A stretch of DNA of 64,000 nt from Stereocaulon alpinum (taxonomy: Eukaryota; Ascomycota; Lecanoromycetes; Lecanorales; Stereocaulaceae). The translations under genes and the position numbers were made by a program. This document shows positions 22,920-33,080 of the stretch, one piece after another. The first letter of the stretch is position 1; the number at the start of each line of letters is the position of its first letter. The DNA lies in the NCBI GenBank assembly GCA_018257865.1, contig JAEUBA010000101.1:1-64000 (forward strand), given 5' to 3'. The notes under the pieces were generated by a model that ran no database searches, was not told the origin of the DNA, and saw only the letters and a list, made by a program, of their open reading frames with translations.

Positions 22920-23604
22920 CGAGGACCCTATCATGTTCAGTAGAGTTCTTAAGTAGGAGCATGGAGCGTGCTGCATACGAAGCCTTCTGGCCGATTCGAA
23001 CACAGCATTATGATGACGGTATATAGAGTCTCACTTAGTTCTGGTTGGTCGCGTCTTGACTAGAACCTCTGTAGAGAATCTTCTTTCAGATTGATCGTGA
23101 TCCAGATAACGGTGATCAATGCAGCCTGGACGATGGTCGGGAAAGGGTTTGGAGAGGCGGCTTTCTCTCCATTGTATGTACAAGGAATGGGGCAATGACT
23201 GAAGACATATATAGAGCCATTGTCACAAGATGAGACCGATGCGCCATGGCTGGTCTACTCTTGGACTGGCGTGACCCTGACAGAGGCACCTTTCCGGATA
23301 AACACAGTGCCGACAGCAGAGCTAGTCTAGAACCAGCAAACAATCAGGTTTAGCGCCCAACGCCTCGGCCGAGTCTGGCGAAGCGACGGTGCCAAGCATT
23401 TATGCGATGAGCTGTCAGCATAACCGTCGTGTCAGCCTCATCGTCGTGTTAGCACCACCATCGTTTCAGCATCACCACCGTCTCAGCAAACAATTGCCTT
23501 AGCTGTGGCTTCAATGATCGTGCAAGCACAGCACTGAATCTCAGTACCTCTATACCCGAGACTCAGCTCTTTCACACCAGCAGTGTAGGGGGAGAAGGCG
23601 GAGG
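22920..23604. other. Divergent intergenic region upstream of the SDR gene
   Basis: Holds the promoter of the dehydrogenase gene and the unresolved 5' end of the membrane-protein gene. The only clear structure is the 17-bp minisatellite at 23413-23497. A reverse frame at 23116-23343 is unsupported. Confidence 0.5.
23413..23497. repeat. Five-unit 17-bp minisatellite in the SDR promoter region
   Basis: Five consecutive 17-bp units begin at 23413, 23430, 23447, 23464 and 23481. The pattern is approximately TGTCAGCATCACCGTCG, with TCAGC or TTAGC in the same place in each. Divergence increases rightwards. The array ends about 107 bp before the SDR start codon, so it may add or space regulatory sites. 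No coding function. Confidence 0.75.
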
Positions 23605-24793
23605 ATGGTTGCCTTAGATGCAGTAAAGGTGTCGAATGCCAAACTCCGCCAGCTACCTCCAGGCCTAGTGGCCGTCTTTCGTATGAAGTTCCGCCAGCTA
23701 AGGGCAAGAACTTGACTGATCGTTCACGCAGTTGGTGCTACTAGCGGTATCGCCGAAAGCACTCTCAAGCAGTTCTATCGTCATACAGTTCGGCCTCGTG
23801 TGTACATTGTTGGCAGGTAACGCATCCATCAGCATGGCCTGCAGTAGAGCCTTGCTGCAACTCTGCACGACCTGACGAGGGAGAAATGCAGAAGTCAAGA
23901 TGCCGCCGATCGAATCCTTTCCGAGCTGAAAGCCATACAACCCGAGGCTGAAGCACTCTTCATCCGCAAAGACCTTTCCCTTCTCAAGAACGTTGACGAA
24001 CTCTGCGATGAGATCAAGGCAAAAGAGACCAAGCTCAATATATTGTTCATGACAACCGGGACAATGTCTCTGAAGGGACGCGATGGTAAAACTTTGAATT
24101 CCATGAAGGCTTGGTTAATTTAGGTCTAATCGTGTGCGTACAGAGACTTCGGAGGGACTGGACAGGAAGATGACTACCAATTACTACGCCCGCATGCGAT
24201 CCACCCAGCAACTCCTCCCTCTTCTGGAAGCAGCTTCACCTCAGCTTTCCCGAGTCGTCTCTGTCCTAGCTCCTGGCGAGGAATCCTTGACTTCCTTTCA
24301 CCTCGATGATCTCGATCTGAAGAACAATTTCTCCCTTCGCACTGCCGCTTGTCACGCAATCACAATGACCGATTTCGCCTTTGAAGAAATGGCAAAACAA
24401 CACCGTACAATTTCTTTCGTGCATGCATATCCAGGTATTGTGAAAACAGGCTTCATCAAAGAGGCTGGATTCGCAATGAAGGCTGCATTGAATGCTACTT
24501 ATATACTCCTCGCACCATGGAAGGTCAATATACAAGAAAGCGGCGAGAGGCATTTGTATGCGGCAACGAGCGCAGCATACCCTGCCAAGAGTGGAATTGA
24601 GGGCGGAGTAGAACTGGGAACGGAAAAGATCAAGAAAGGTAGCAATGGCGAACTCGGAAGTGGTGCATACTTGATCGGCTCGGATGGAGAGTTGCGAGCA
24701 AACGAGAAAGCCTTGAGGGAACTAAGAAGTAAGGGCGCTGGGCAGCGAATCTGGCAGCATACTATGCACACTTTTGATACTGTGACGAAGTAG
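23605..24793 (+). CDS. Atypical short-chain dehydrogenase/reductase (SDR)
   Basis: Predicted 334 residues in four exons: 23605-23680, 23732-23816, 23892-24085 and 24144-24793, with introns of 51, 75 and 58 bp and exact phase closure. Seen: PPGLVAVFLGATSGIAEST, the NAD(P)-binding beta-alpha-beta start with the usual GxxxGxG changed to GATSGIA; RVYIVGRSQ after strand 2; LNILFMTTG, the equivalent of the NNAG strand; RVVSVLAPG; and a YPGIVKTGF segment. A canonical YxxxK catalytic pair is not visible; NYYARMR occupies the helix before RVVSV. This matches a widespread fungal SDR group that also lacks a standard YxxxK. NAD(P)-dependent oxidoreduction of a small molecule is likely; substrate unknown. 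Its position does not tie it to the oxidative cluster at 4-15 kb. Confidence 0.9.
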
Positions 24794-25049
24794 CCGGAAC
24801 TTTGAAATAGGCTACGGATCTGTTATGGATTGAAATCTTGTGTCTCTCACAACAAAAATTCATGGGCTTTGGCTGATCAAAGAGGCGTACCCCGGGATCC
24901 TGACCAAGGGCATCCCCCGACCAAGTTCGTCAGCCAGATATAGGTTGTATCGACCTTCCTGATATTCATGCCTCTTCTCCAAATCGTGCATACACCTCGT
25001 TCGACCGCAATCCCAACCGCAACCCCTCTGGCAGTCGAAGAAACATTCT

Positions 25050-25949
25050 CTAACCTGGTCTACCACTCGGATTCTCGGCCTGAATTTTGCGAATCAACTG
25101 CAGACTGGTACGTCGCCTACCTTCAGGGCCAGCACTGATCTGCAAGCAGTCCATCATCAAATTGTTAAGATTGCGTGAGTATGATTCAGGCATACGCCTT
25201 GGCCATCTTTTTTCCTCTGCATACTTGTTCCACGCCTCTCTTTCCTTCGGATCATTCGGTGGATGCTTCGGACGCTGCTCCCATGGAGAGTCCCCATGGA
25301 CCATCTCATGAATGGTTGCGCCGAGAGCCCATACGTCAGTGTATTTGGTATTTCCGGTTACTTTCGCTTCTGGACTCCAATATTTTGGCGTTCCATCCAA
25401 TGGCCGTCCCTCTTTGAATCTTGCAAGGCCGAAGTCGCCGAGAACAAGCTCAGGATATTTGTTGTTCTTTGATCTCGGTGTGCGAAGAAAGATGTTAGCG
25501 GGTTTGATATCACAGTGAAGAACGAGCTGCCAGTCTTTCCGCCTTTCTATCTTGTTGCACTCGTAGCCGTAATGGAGGTATGCCAGCACGTCCGCCATTT
25601 GCTCGAAGACATACCACACGAAGCTCTCCGACGATTCTTTGCCCTTTTCGGTACCCTTTGGCATCCACTTATCCAGATCTCCCCCAGGATAGTAGTCATA
25701 GTAGGTTATCAAAACCTGTTTCAAGGGTGGGGGCAGAGTTAGGACAGTCCAATCAACAAGGTTGAGGGTCCGTTTATGGATGTCCAGGACATCTCGCAGA
25801 ACGCGCACTTCAAGGGGTGTCTCTTTGTCGTATACGATATCGTCGGCGCTTTTGCGAACCAATTTCACGCCGTCGCTCACCCTTTCCACAAGCCAGCATA
25901 CTCCCTGACCCCCTTTTCCTAATTTCCTGATCGCTCGATACTCTGGCAT
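25050..25949 (-). CDS. Serine/threonine protein kinase, NEK-like, copy 1
   Basis: Intron-free frame of 299 residues that is almost only a kinase domain. Seen: glycine loop GKGGQG (11-16), the ATP lysine in LVRK (Lys33), the helix-C glutamate in PLEVRVL, the hinge side YYDYYPGGDL, the catalytic loop HCDIKPANI, DFG, and YWSPE in place of APE, then DVWALG. The catalytic HRD is HCD: the arginine that contacts a phosphorylated activation loop is replaced by Cys, while the Asp, Lys and Asn are kept. The enzyme may be active but would not need standard loop phosphorylation. First of three same-strand kinase genes at about 1-kb spacing. No targeting signal or extra domain. Confidence 0.9.
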   Translation of the reverse strand: MPEYRAIRKLGKGGQGVCWLVERVSDGVKLVRKSADDIVYDKETPLEVRVLRDVLDIHKRTLNLVDWTVLTLPPPLKQVLITYYDYYPGGDLDKWMPKGTEKGKESSESFVWYVFEQMADVLAYLHYGYECNKIERRKDWQLVLHCDIKPANIFLRTPRSKNNKYPELVLGDFGLARFKEGRPLDGTPKYWSPEAKVTGNTKYTDVWALGATIHEMVHGDSPWEQRPKHPPNDPKEREAWNKYAEEKRWPRRMPESYSRNLNNLMMDCLQISAGPEGRRRTSLQLIRKIQAENPSGRPG

Positions 25950-27245
25950 GTTAATCGCGGTACTTCGAAATCCGTCTTACAATTGTTAGACGTCACAGTT
26001 CAGCAGTCTTGTATGAGCAACATGTGCGGCATTCGACCTACGTGAGGAGCAGCCCTTGTTCAACGACACTGGTCTGCCCGAAGTGTAGACATACGCGTCA
26101 GCAGTTTGTTTTAATGTCACTAGACCTAGTATGATAGTAGTGTCCCGTGTTCGTCGTATCTTGGATGCATATGGTGCTGAAGATAATAATACAAATGGGC
26201 AGGAATTGTGGTATAAGAACCTGTGCCTTTCTCAGCGTGTCACGAGGCAAGCTTTGGTAATGAACGTCGGATGACCTTCTCATAGGCCTATGACTCCTAA
26301 CGATGGCTTTGCGTACGTTTCGCGCCAAATGTTAGCCCATTAAGGCAGATCTAACTCCTTCTGTACCACCTTGTTTCACGTTAATCCATCTGAATAAATG
26401 GGGAAGGGTAAGGTACGTTTCACGAGCAAGCCGATTCGCGAAGCCGTTGCACAATGCGTCAAGGTTGGCCGAGGCGGACATCCAGCTGCGATAGGTGGCT
26501 TTCAACCAACAATGCATGCCATTGATAGCTGGTCTAGCATTCAGTAACCCTAGATAACTATCCAAAGTACCTATCAGCAACCATGAGCACTTATATACAA
26601 CCCAGGTTCCATCACCTTCGCCGCAAGTTGAGACGCTTTCCGCACCATCTTATCGATTCAATGGCGTCTCATTCCTAACGTTGAGGGCGAGCTTACGACT
26701 GGAAATACGATACTGTGGGCGTATTTTGAATGCTCGGCACTTTTCCTAGTGGCAGACTCACTGACACTGGCATCGGCATTGTCTAGGTTCAACTAAGATC
26801 ATTGTCAGTATCATTGTTGATGCATGATAGAGAAGGCCATTGTCCTGGAATGTCGAGCTGACAGAGCGACTCTAACAAAAGCCGATACATACATACAGAC
26901 ACATACCTTCCCGTTGACACATGCTTTTGTTCTTCAATGCTATGGTTACACTAGTCTCCGCTTTAGGTGCTCTATCCTAAGTCTGACTGTCTCTTTTTAT
27001 GCTAGGAGATTACTCTTATGAAGGGTAACCCTACAGAAGGGTGATGTAATGATGGAGAACGCAAGACAAGCAAGCTTCTCTACAGTCGCATAAGTAAGGT
27101 AATGCTAATAAAGACATCGACATCAAGCCAGACCTTGCCCTCGCGGATCTCTCTTAATATGACAGTGCATGACTTCTCTTCCCCTTCCTAGATCAACAAG
27201 AAACCAGCGAACACAACCTTCCCTTTCTCACCAGCTTGCCGTCGA
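25950..27245. other. Intergenic region between kinase copies 1 and 2
   Basis: About 1.3 kb with only unsupported short frames (reverse 26098-26328 and 26332-26580; forward 26824-27021). It should contain the promoter of copy 1. No kinase fragments, repeats or RIP signature seen. Confidence 0.5.
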
Positions 27246-28169
27246 CTAGATCAGCGGGCTCTTTTCTCTTAGATATACCGCGAGGCTTCGGCTGGACACT
27301 CGTTTCTTCGGGCACGTCAATAGGCAGTCCATCATCATCCGATTCAGCCGCTGTGAGTAGTCCTTGTGTATACACTGTGGCTTAGAAGTGCCTAAGCGCT
27401 GGCCATGAGCTAACTCATAGATGGTTGCACCAAGAGCATATACGTCTGACTTTGCCTCGTTTCTACCTTCGGGCGCAGCATATCTGCGATCTCCAGTGGT
27501 GGTAGTAACCCGTTCGAGTGTCGCAAGTCCGAAATCACCAAGGACCACGGAAGGATATGGATTGTTTTTTGACGGGCGTTTGCTGAGGAATATATTATCG
27601 GGCTTTACGTCCCGATGAACGACTTGCTGCCATCCGCTCGGTGGCTTATCGTCAGGGTTCGTTGAATCCACGCCGTAGTGGAGCCAGCTAAGACCATCCG
27701 CGAGTTGTAGGAAAACATGCCATAGGAACTTCTCCGGGAGACCGCCACCACGTTGAGGTACCAGTTTAGCTAGGTCTCCTCCCGCGTAGAAGTTGTACAT
27801 CATGATTACCTGCGAGTCGCCGTCGAAAGTAGCTGGCACGAGGTCCCAATTGATAAGGTTGACGAGTCGCTTGTGCCTCCCCAGAACCTCGTTCAGTACG
27901 AGAGCTTCAAGCGGTTGATTCATCATAAATGGCATGGTCCGCCTCGATCCTCTCTTCAGAACGAATCGCTGCCCAGTGCTGAGTGACTCCATAAGGAAGC
28001 ATTCACCTTGCGCACCTTCTCCGATCTTCTTGACCATTCGGGCTCCCGATTGGGGTGAGGTAGGTTGCCGACCTGGAAGTGGGTGCAAGTTTTGTGCATC
28101 CTGAAGGCTGGCGCTGTATAGGCCGCTTGGAGCATAGAACAACCCATCGAATGTCCTAATCCAAGGCAT
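27246..28169 (-). CDS. Serine/threonine protein kinase, NEK-like, copy 2
   Basis: Intron-free frame of 307 residues. An N-terminal extension of about 45 residues (starting MPWIRTFDG) precedes the kinase domain. Seen: GEGAQG loop, FVLKRG lysine, PLEALVLNEVL helix C, MYNFYAGGDL, standard HRDVKPDNI, DFGLATL, and YAAPEG followed by SDVYALG. The segment between the substrate-binding helix and the final helices is shorter than in copies 1 and 3 (only about 20 residues after YELAHG), but the C-terminal MMMDCLLTCPKKRVSS block matches them. All core catalytic residues are present. Same strand as its neighbours. Confidence 0.9.
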   Translation of the reverse strand: MPWIRTFDGLFYAPSGLYSASLQDAQNLHPLPGRQPTSPQSGARMVKKIGEGAQGECFLMESLSTGQRFVLKRGSRRTMPFMMNQPLEALVLNEVLGRHKRLVNLINWDLVPATFDGDSQVIMMYNFYAGGDLAKLVPQRGGGLPEKFLWHVFLQLADGLSWLHYGVDSTNPDDKPPSGWQQVVHRDVKPDNIFLSKRPSKNNPYPSVVLGDFGLATLERVTTTTGDRRYAAPEGRNEAKSDVYALGATIYELAHGQRLGTSKPQCIHKDYSQRLNRMMMDCLLTCPKKRVSSRSLAVYLREKSPLI

Positions 28170-28995
28170 CTTAATTTTTTCGTTGTGATTGTAAGAATGA
28201 GATGTTAGGGAGCTGCGAGGTCTCGGTACGGTGCTACCAAGTATGTAGCTATATTAAAGAGTCGTTCGGCAAACCTTTTCGAGAGATCGAAGATGAGGAA
28301 AGGGAACATGGTAAGTGGAGCGAGATGGACCGTGTAATACGACGGAGGCTGTTGTTAAGCGTGTCAATAACGATGTCGAGGGATGTGTCGAGAAAGAGTA
28401 TCAAGGTAAACTTGCTGAGATTGTAGCAGAGTGAAAGTTGGTCAAACCTTCTCTGAACGAAGATATGGCTAAAGTAACAATCTCAATGGTCTTGTGCAGG
28501 CCATACCGAAGTGTTGTATATTACAAAGGAAGAATATAGGAGGACAAGTGTCGCTAACAAAACGAACAATGTGATGTGACACTGCTGGGTTGTTCTGGTG
28601 TGTGACCGCTAATGTGGTTACACATGCCACATTTCAAGCTACTATAAGTGAAACTATGGAAAGGGCATCTATGTATGTGGAAATATTCATGTTGCATGAG
28701 ACTCATATGAAGAGATTCCAGCAACACAAATCGAACAAGGAACGCGAGTTGTTCACGCTGAATCTTCGGCTTAAATCTTCTGCTTGCCTACTTTGAAATT
28801 CATGTGCTGAATGGGAAATTTGACAATCCATGATAGGAAAGGAAGAGACTTCGTCGACAATAGAATCACAAGGAGATGCCGAATGAAAGATCAGTACCTG
28901 TTCCGCAAGATTGAAACGCCAAAAAAAAAGCACCCAAGTCCATGATGCCCTTCGGCACATTATCCTCACGCTCGCTCTGATCTGGGTCACTATCT
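28170..28995. other. Intergenic region between kinase copies 2 and 3
   Basis: About 0.8 kb containing a poly-A run near 28920 and unsupported short forward frames (28202-28426, 28590-28796). It should hold the promoter of copy 2. Nothing else is seen. Confidence 0.5.
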
Positions 28996-29895
28996 TCAGG
29001 GCCTGTCCCTTCGAAGTTTCTGAACTAGTTCTCGGCTGGAAATCCTTGCCCTTGGGTCAAATTTCAAGCAGCTCATCATATTGCTGTTCAAGCGGTTGGA
29101 ATACTTTGTTGGCAAATTCATAGGCCTCCTAGCATCAGGGTTCCTATTCCATCGGCGCCTGGCGTCTTTCGGAGCACTAGCAGGCAAAGGGACCACAGGG
29201 CCAACACCATGGGCAAGAGCATGAATGACAGCGCCAAGGCCCCAGATATCATTCTTTGCGGTAGACTCATGCTCCGGACCCGTCCATATCGCTGTACCTG
29301 CACAATTAGTGACTGGATTCAACGTAGCTAAACCGAAATCCCCTAGGTTGAGGACTGGGTAGCCGCCGCTGCCTGGGATGTATGGGCTTGTGAGAAAAAT
29401 GTTCGCAGGCTTGACATCCCTATGGACAACTCTCCGCGGTCCTCTGTAATGGAGAACTTCTAGCACTTCGGCGAGCTGCAAGAAAGTATGCCATAAAAAG
29501 CCCTCAGAGAGCGCATATGGTTTGACCTTGGAAATAAGTTGACCCAGGCTTCCTCCAGCACAGTAGTTGTAATACAGCTCCAGTCTGCGACGATTGAAAC
29601 TCCAATAGTGTATTCGGAGGATGCTGTGATGGGCCGGCAAAACTTCATTTAGGATGTGAATTTCGAGCGGAGTTTGTCCTAACATCTGATATTTGTTTAG
29701 GACTTTTCGTACCAGGTATTTGTCTTGACAGACGTCTCTCATCAGCCAGCAGTCCCCTTGCGCGCCGCTTCCGATGACACGAATTTTATCGAAGACCTTT
29801 CTCTCTGCTGATGGTGCAGATCTTGCGCTGTAATGATGGCCCGGCCACGGTAAGCTAACAGCATGTCGGGGCATTTGGAAATGGTATTGCAACAA
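28996..29895 (-). CDS. Serine/threonine protein kinase, NEK-like, copy 3
   Basis: Intron-free frame of 299 residues from ATG at 29895; a second ATG at 29874 is equally possible. Seen: IGSGAQGDCWLM glycine loop, YLVRK lysine, PLEIHILNEVL helix C, LYYNYCAGGSL, HRDVKPANI, DFGLATL, and IWTGPE in place of APE, then NDIWGLG. An alanine/proline and Arg-rich loop separates the last two helices, as in copy 1. It shares with copy 2 the phrases LWH-FLQLA and LNEVL, so copies 2 and 3 look closest. Catalytic residues are intact. Confidence 0.9.
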   Translation of the reverse strand: MLQYHFQMPRHAVSLPWPGHHYSARSAPSAERKVFDKIRVIGSGAQGDCWLMRDVCQDKYLVRKVLNKYQMLGQTPLEIHILNEVLPAHHSILRIHYWSFNRRRLELYYNYCAGGSLGQLISKVKPYALSEGFLWHTFLQLAEVLEVLHYRGPRRVVHRDVKPANIFLTSPYIPGSGGYPVLNLGDFGLATLNPVTNCAGTAIWTGPEHESTAKNDIWGLGAVIHALAHGVGPVVPLPASAPKDARRRWNRNPDARRPMNLPTKYSNRLNSNMMSCLKFDPRARISSRELVQKLRRDRP

Positions 29896-32800
29896 CGACA
29901 GTCTAAGCAGCTGCTTCGACCTCGGAATATTTGATAATGGAAAGGTCTTTATGTTACGAGAGAAGTTTAGATGAGAATATGAATCTGTCGAGGAGGATGT
30001 ACGACGATGTATAAGTATCCACGAATAAGCTAGCTAAATATTGGGCATGCGCGAGAACAATCAGCATGAGCACCATCAAGAGACCTCCACCGGCCCAATG
30101 TCACAAGAGCCGAGAGACTCAGTGTTACACAATTTGCCACACTTGGTCCGTGAAACCTGACCAGTACGGGGGTTGATCAAGTGTATTGCAGCGACGCAAG
30201 ATACAAGCTTCAGACTCGCTGAGTCGGATACGTCTACATTGTGAGCAATGTGGATGCTTGCGGTGGGAATTCCCGTACACTTATAAACGCAACGTATATA
30301 CAGACCGTCAATTTTGCGTCAATGGTGTAATTGTAGAACTTACCCTTAGAAACGTCCCCTTATGTATTGTGCACGGGCTCTTCTCTCTACCCTTTATTGC
30401 CTAGCAACATGTAGTGTTCGAAGCACGTGCCTGGAGGGCACTTGTAGCAATCTCTTTGGTGACTAATTACGTTTCCAGAGTAGTCCGGCGATCGATTCGG
30501 AATAAGACGACTCTGGAAACGAGTACCAAGATCTGAAAAGTTGGTATGGCAAGAAGGAAACGATACAGACTATTCCAGTCCGATGAACGTTGTGACTTGT
30601 GGGACAAAGGAATCAGTGATGATTACATAATACGACATTAGTGACCAGGTTGCTGAAGCAAGCACTACTGCACAGAATCTGCGTATGGTAATGCAGCGAG
30701 GAAGGTTGAATCCCAGGATGTCTTAGCGAATACAGCTCAGACCCTCAGTACTATGGGATTCACTGCCAATTAGTGGCACCATTTTAGCTGGTGGTTAGTG
30801 CTTCATAGCACCGTCGCCGGTGGCATCTAGCTGCCGCCAGCGCACTCGGGAGATCAGGGATCAACGAAGTCCTGTTAGTAGGGACTACAGTACCACCTAT
30901 TCTTACTCCTCAGTCCTTTTCGTCTCTGTTACCCCTTTTCTGTACTTTTCGCGCATCTAAGTTATAAGCTTACCCCGCCCACCCACGCCTATCTATATCT
31001 TATGGATAGATAGCTCTTGCCACTATACCCTAGGTCTCCTATTATATGACTGAGAGGGTTTTCGGTAATAGGGCTTCTGTTGCGGGCTGGGCCTAGGTGG
31101 CCTCCTGGGTAGTGCCAGCGCGGAGCATCCTGTATAGAGTGGCCTAGGGGCAAAGCTGTCGAGCTTTGCTTGTGCTCTTTTGCCAAGGCATGGGCCTGTA
31201 GCGCAACGGTTACGCGCCCCAGAACTGGCCCTGGGGCCGGCCGCTGATACCTTCTCACTCCTTATCATCAGCTGGTGACATTAGCCTGGGCCTATAGCAG
31301 CGACGAGCAGAGGCCTAGAGCTGAAGATTCGGCCAATCAAGGAATCCTTGCATAGCCTCATTGCACTGCTTTCCACCCTGACCAGGGGAGCACTAAGTGA
31401 CGCCAAGAATGATGATAGCTCCAAAACAACACCATCTTGAGCATTCAGCCAGCCACAGCCCTTCACTGTTGTGAATACTAACATATGAATCAGTCTCCTC
31501 GTCTTCTCATGAATTGGGAATTCGAAGCTAGCCATGTCATACCTTGAAGGGTAGCACGTTTATCAGCCAGCCAAATGCGGGGGCGCTTCGCTTGCAGCGA
31601 GCCGATCCCCAAAGCGGCAATGTGTCGTAACGCCACTTGTCGAGATGGCGTACCTTCTTATCTGTATTATTCCAGCTTTTTGCCAATGCATAGCTTGCAC
31701 GAACTACAATTAAGCAAAGAGGAAAAGACGTTGACTAGTTCAGCGCCTTGAATGGCCCAATTCTGATTAGATGAGCGATGCTAAGCGATAGCTTGATGGG
31801 TTCTTGATCGAGAAGTCCGTAATTCGATGTTCCCCCTCTGGTTCAAGATCCCCTGATTGGTTGTAGTTGATGTGATACCGCCCGGTGGCGTTACTGTCCC
31901 GCCGATGCAGCCCATGATTTTTGCAACTTCTGGTATGATCGTGCATACCAGAAACTGTTGGTGTGCTAAGAAGCGGGTAGACCATACTTGTAGTTCCTGT
32001 CAGCTAGCCACCGTTTGCTGCCGGGCGAGCAGTTGGGGCCGCGGGTCCGAGTTCCAGAAGAATGACTTAGAATATCGGTCAGCCACCTGGGATCCGGGCT
32101 GACTAGATGCAGGTTCCAGACACGGACAACTATACTGAGAGTTAGCCGAGAGGAACATGGGTCTTACCGACTACCAGCCTAGGAGGGCAAGGTGTCTCAA
32201 ATATGAGACCTCTGATGGTCTCACATGTTCAGTGTTAGTCAAACAGATACTATTCGCCGACCGACAAGGATTCTGTATACACAAAGCCGATAGAGAGATG
32301 ATGGCTAACCTGAGTGACCCTGGCGCGGCCCAATGAGGCTGCTACCAAGGTTCATCAACAACACATGCACCACAGCTCGATGCCGATCCATTGCATTAAC
32401 CTACCCCGCAGATCTCGAGTGTCGTGCTTGTCTGGTATCGGTGCAGGCTGTTCGAGACCACATCCACATACATTTGGCTGGCTGAATGCTCAGTGTAGTG
32501 AAGAACTATTGGGGAAAATCCCTTTCCGAGATGGGCACGGCAGCCTGTATCACCCTCATCTGGTGGAATTTGCCTGAGACGCGAGCCCTTCTCTTCGGTA
32601 AATTGCCAGTAGTGGCCAATGTCCAAGGCTTTAGAACGTGTTCCAGGTGGCTTTCTCTTCACGAAATGGTGTCCAAGCTGCAAGCCCTCGTTCAATTCAC
32701 AGCTGAAGAGATCAATGTGCAATCATTCTTGGGATGTGAAGTCATGGCTGGAGAGACTAGAAAAGTACTAGTGCTAATTAGGAAGCAATTCTTCAAACTT

Positions 32801-33080
32801 GGCCATTGCTCCAAAGTGGTGTGCGAAGTGCTCACCATGTCATTGGTGTTCTAGGTTTGGAATATTTTGGGGGGAATGTGGAGCTGAGCCCGTACAAGCA
32901 CCGGACGGGGGATCGCCGGTTATGAGTCCATGATTATAAAAACCCTCCATGGCCTTTGAGAAAAATTACCAATTCCAAGTCAAGAAAAGCCTCAAGACCC
33001 AGCCTCAGCCTTAAACAAGTGAGGCCAGTAACCAAATACCACAAATTTTCCCAAGCCCCATCACAAGCAAGCCTTTCACC
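29896..33080. other. Gene-poor 3.2-kb stretch
   Basis: No gene I can defend. The reverse frame over 31268-31023 has a basic end (QQKPYYRKPSQSYNRRPRV) resembling the C-terminus of a gag-like RNA-binding protein, and nearby sequence is richer in GC; it could be a transposon scrap. The forward frame 32486-32854 (122 residues) has no recognisable motif. A tRNA-like stretch near 31190 was rejected. The right edge holds the promoter of the 33081 gene. Confidence 0.45.
32935..32942 (+). promoter_or_regulatory. TATA-like box of the 33081 gene
   Basis: TATAAAAA lies 139-146 bp upstream of the ATG at 33081, in a sensible position and orientation. The intervening leader is CA- and CC-rich, as in many highly expressed fungal genes. 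Assignment rests on sequence alone. Confidence 0.5.

Noticed and set aside
25087..25765. Several forward open frames of 60-80 residues
   Set aside because: They are antisense shadows of kinase copy 1.
31190..31260. tRNA-like stretch with TAGCGCAACGGTTACGCG resembling a D-arm
   Set aside because: No matching anticodon arm, no TTCGA T-loop and no closing acceptor stem were found.
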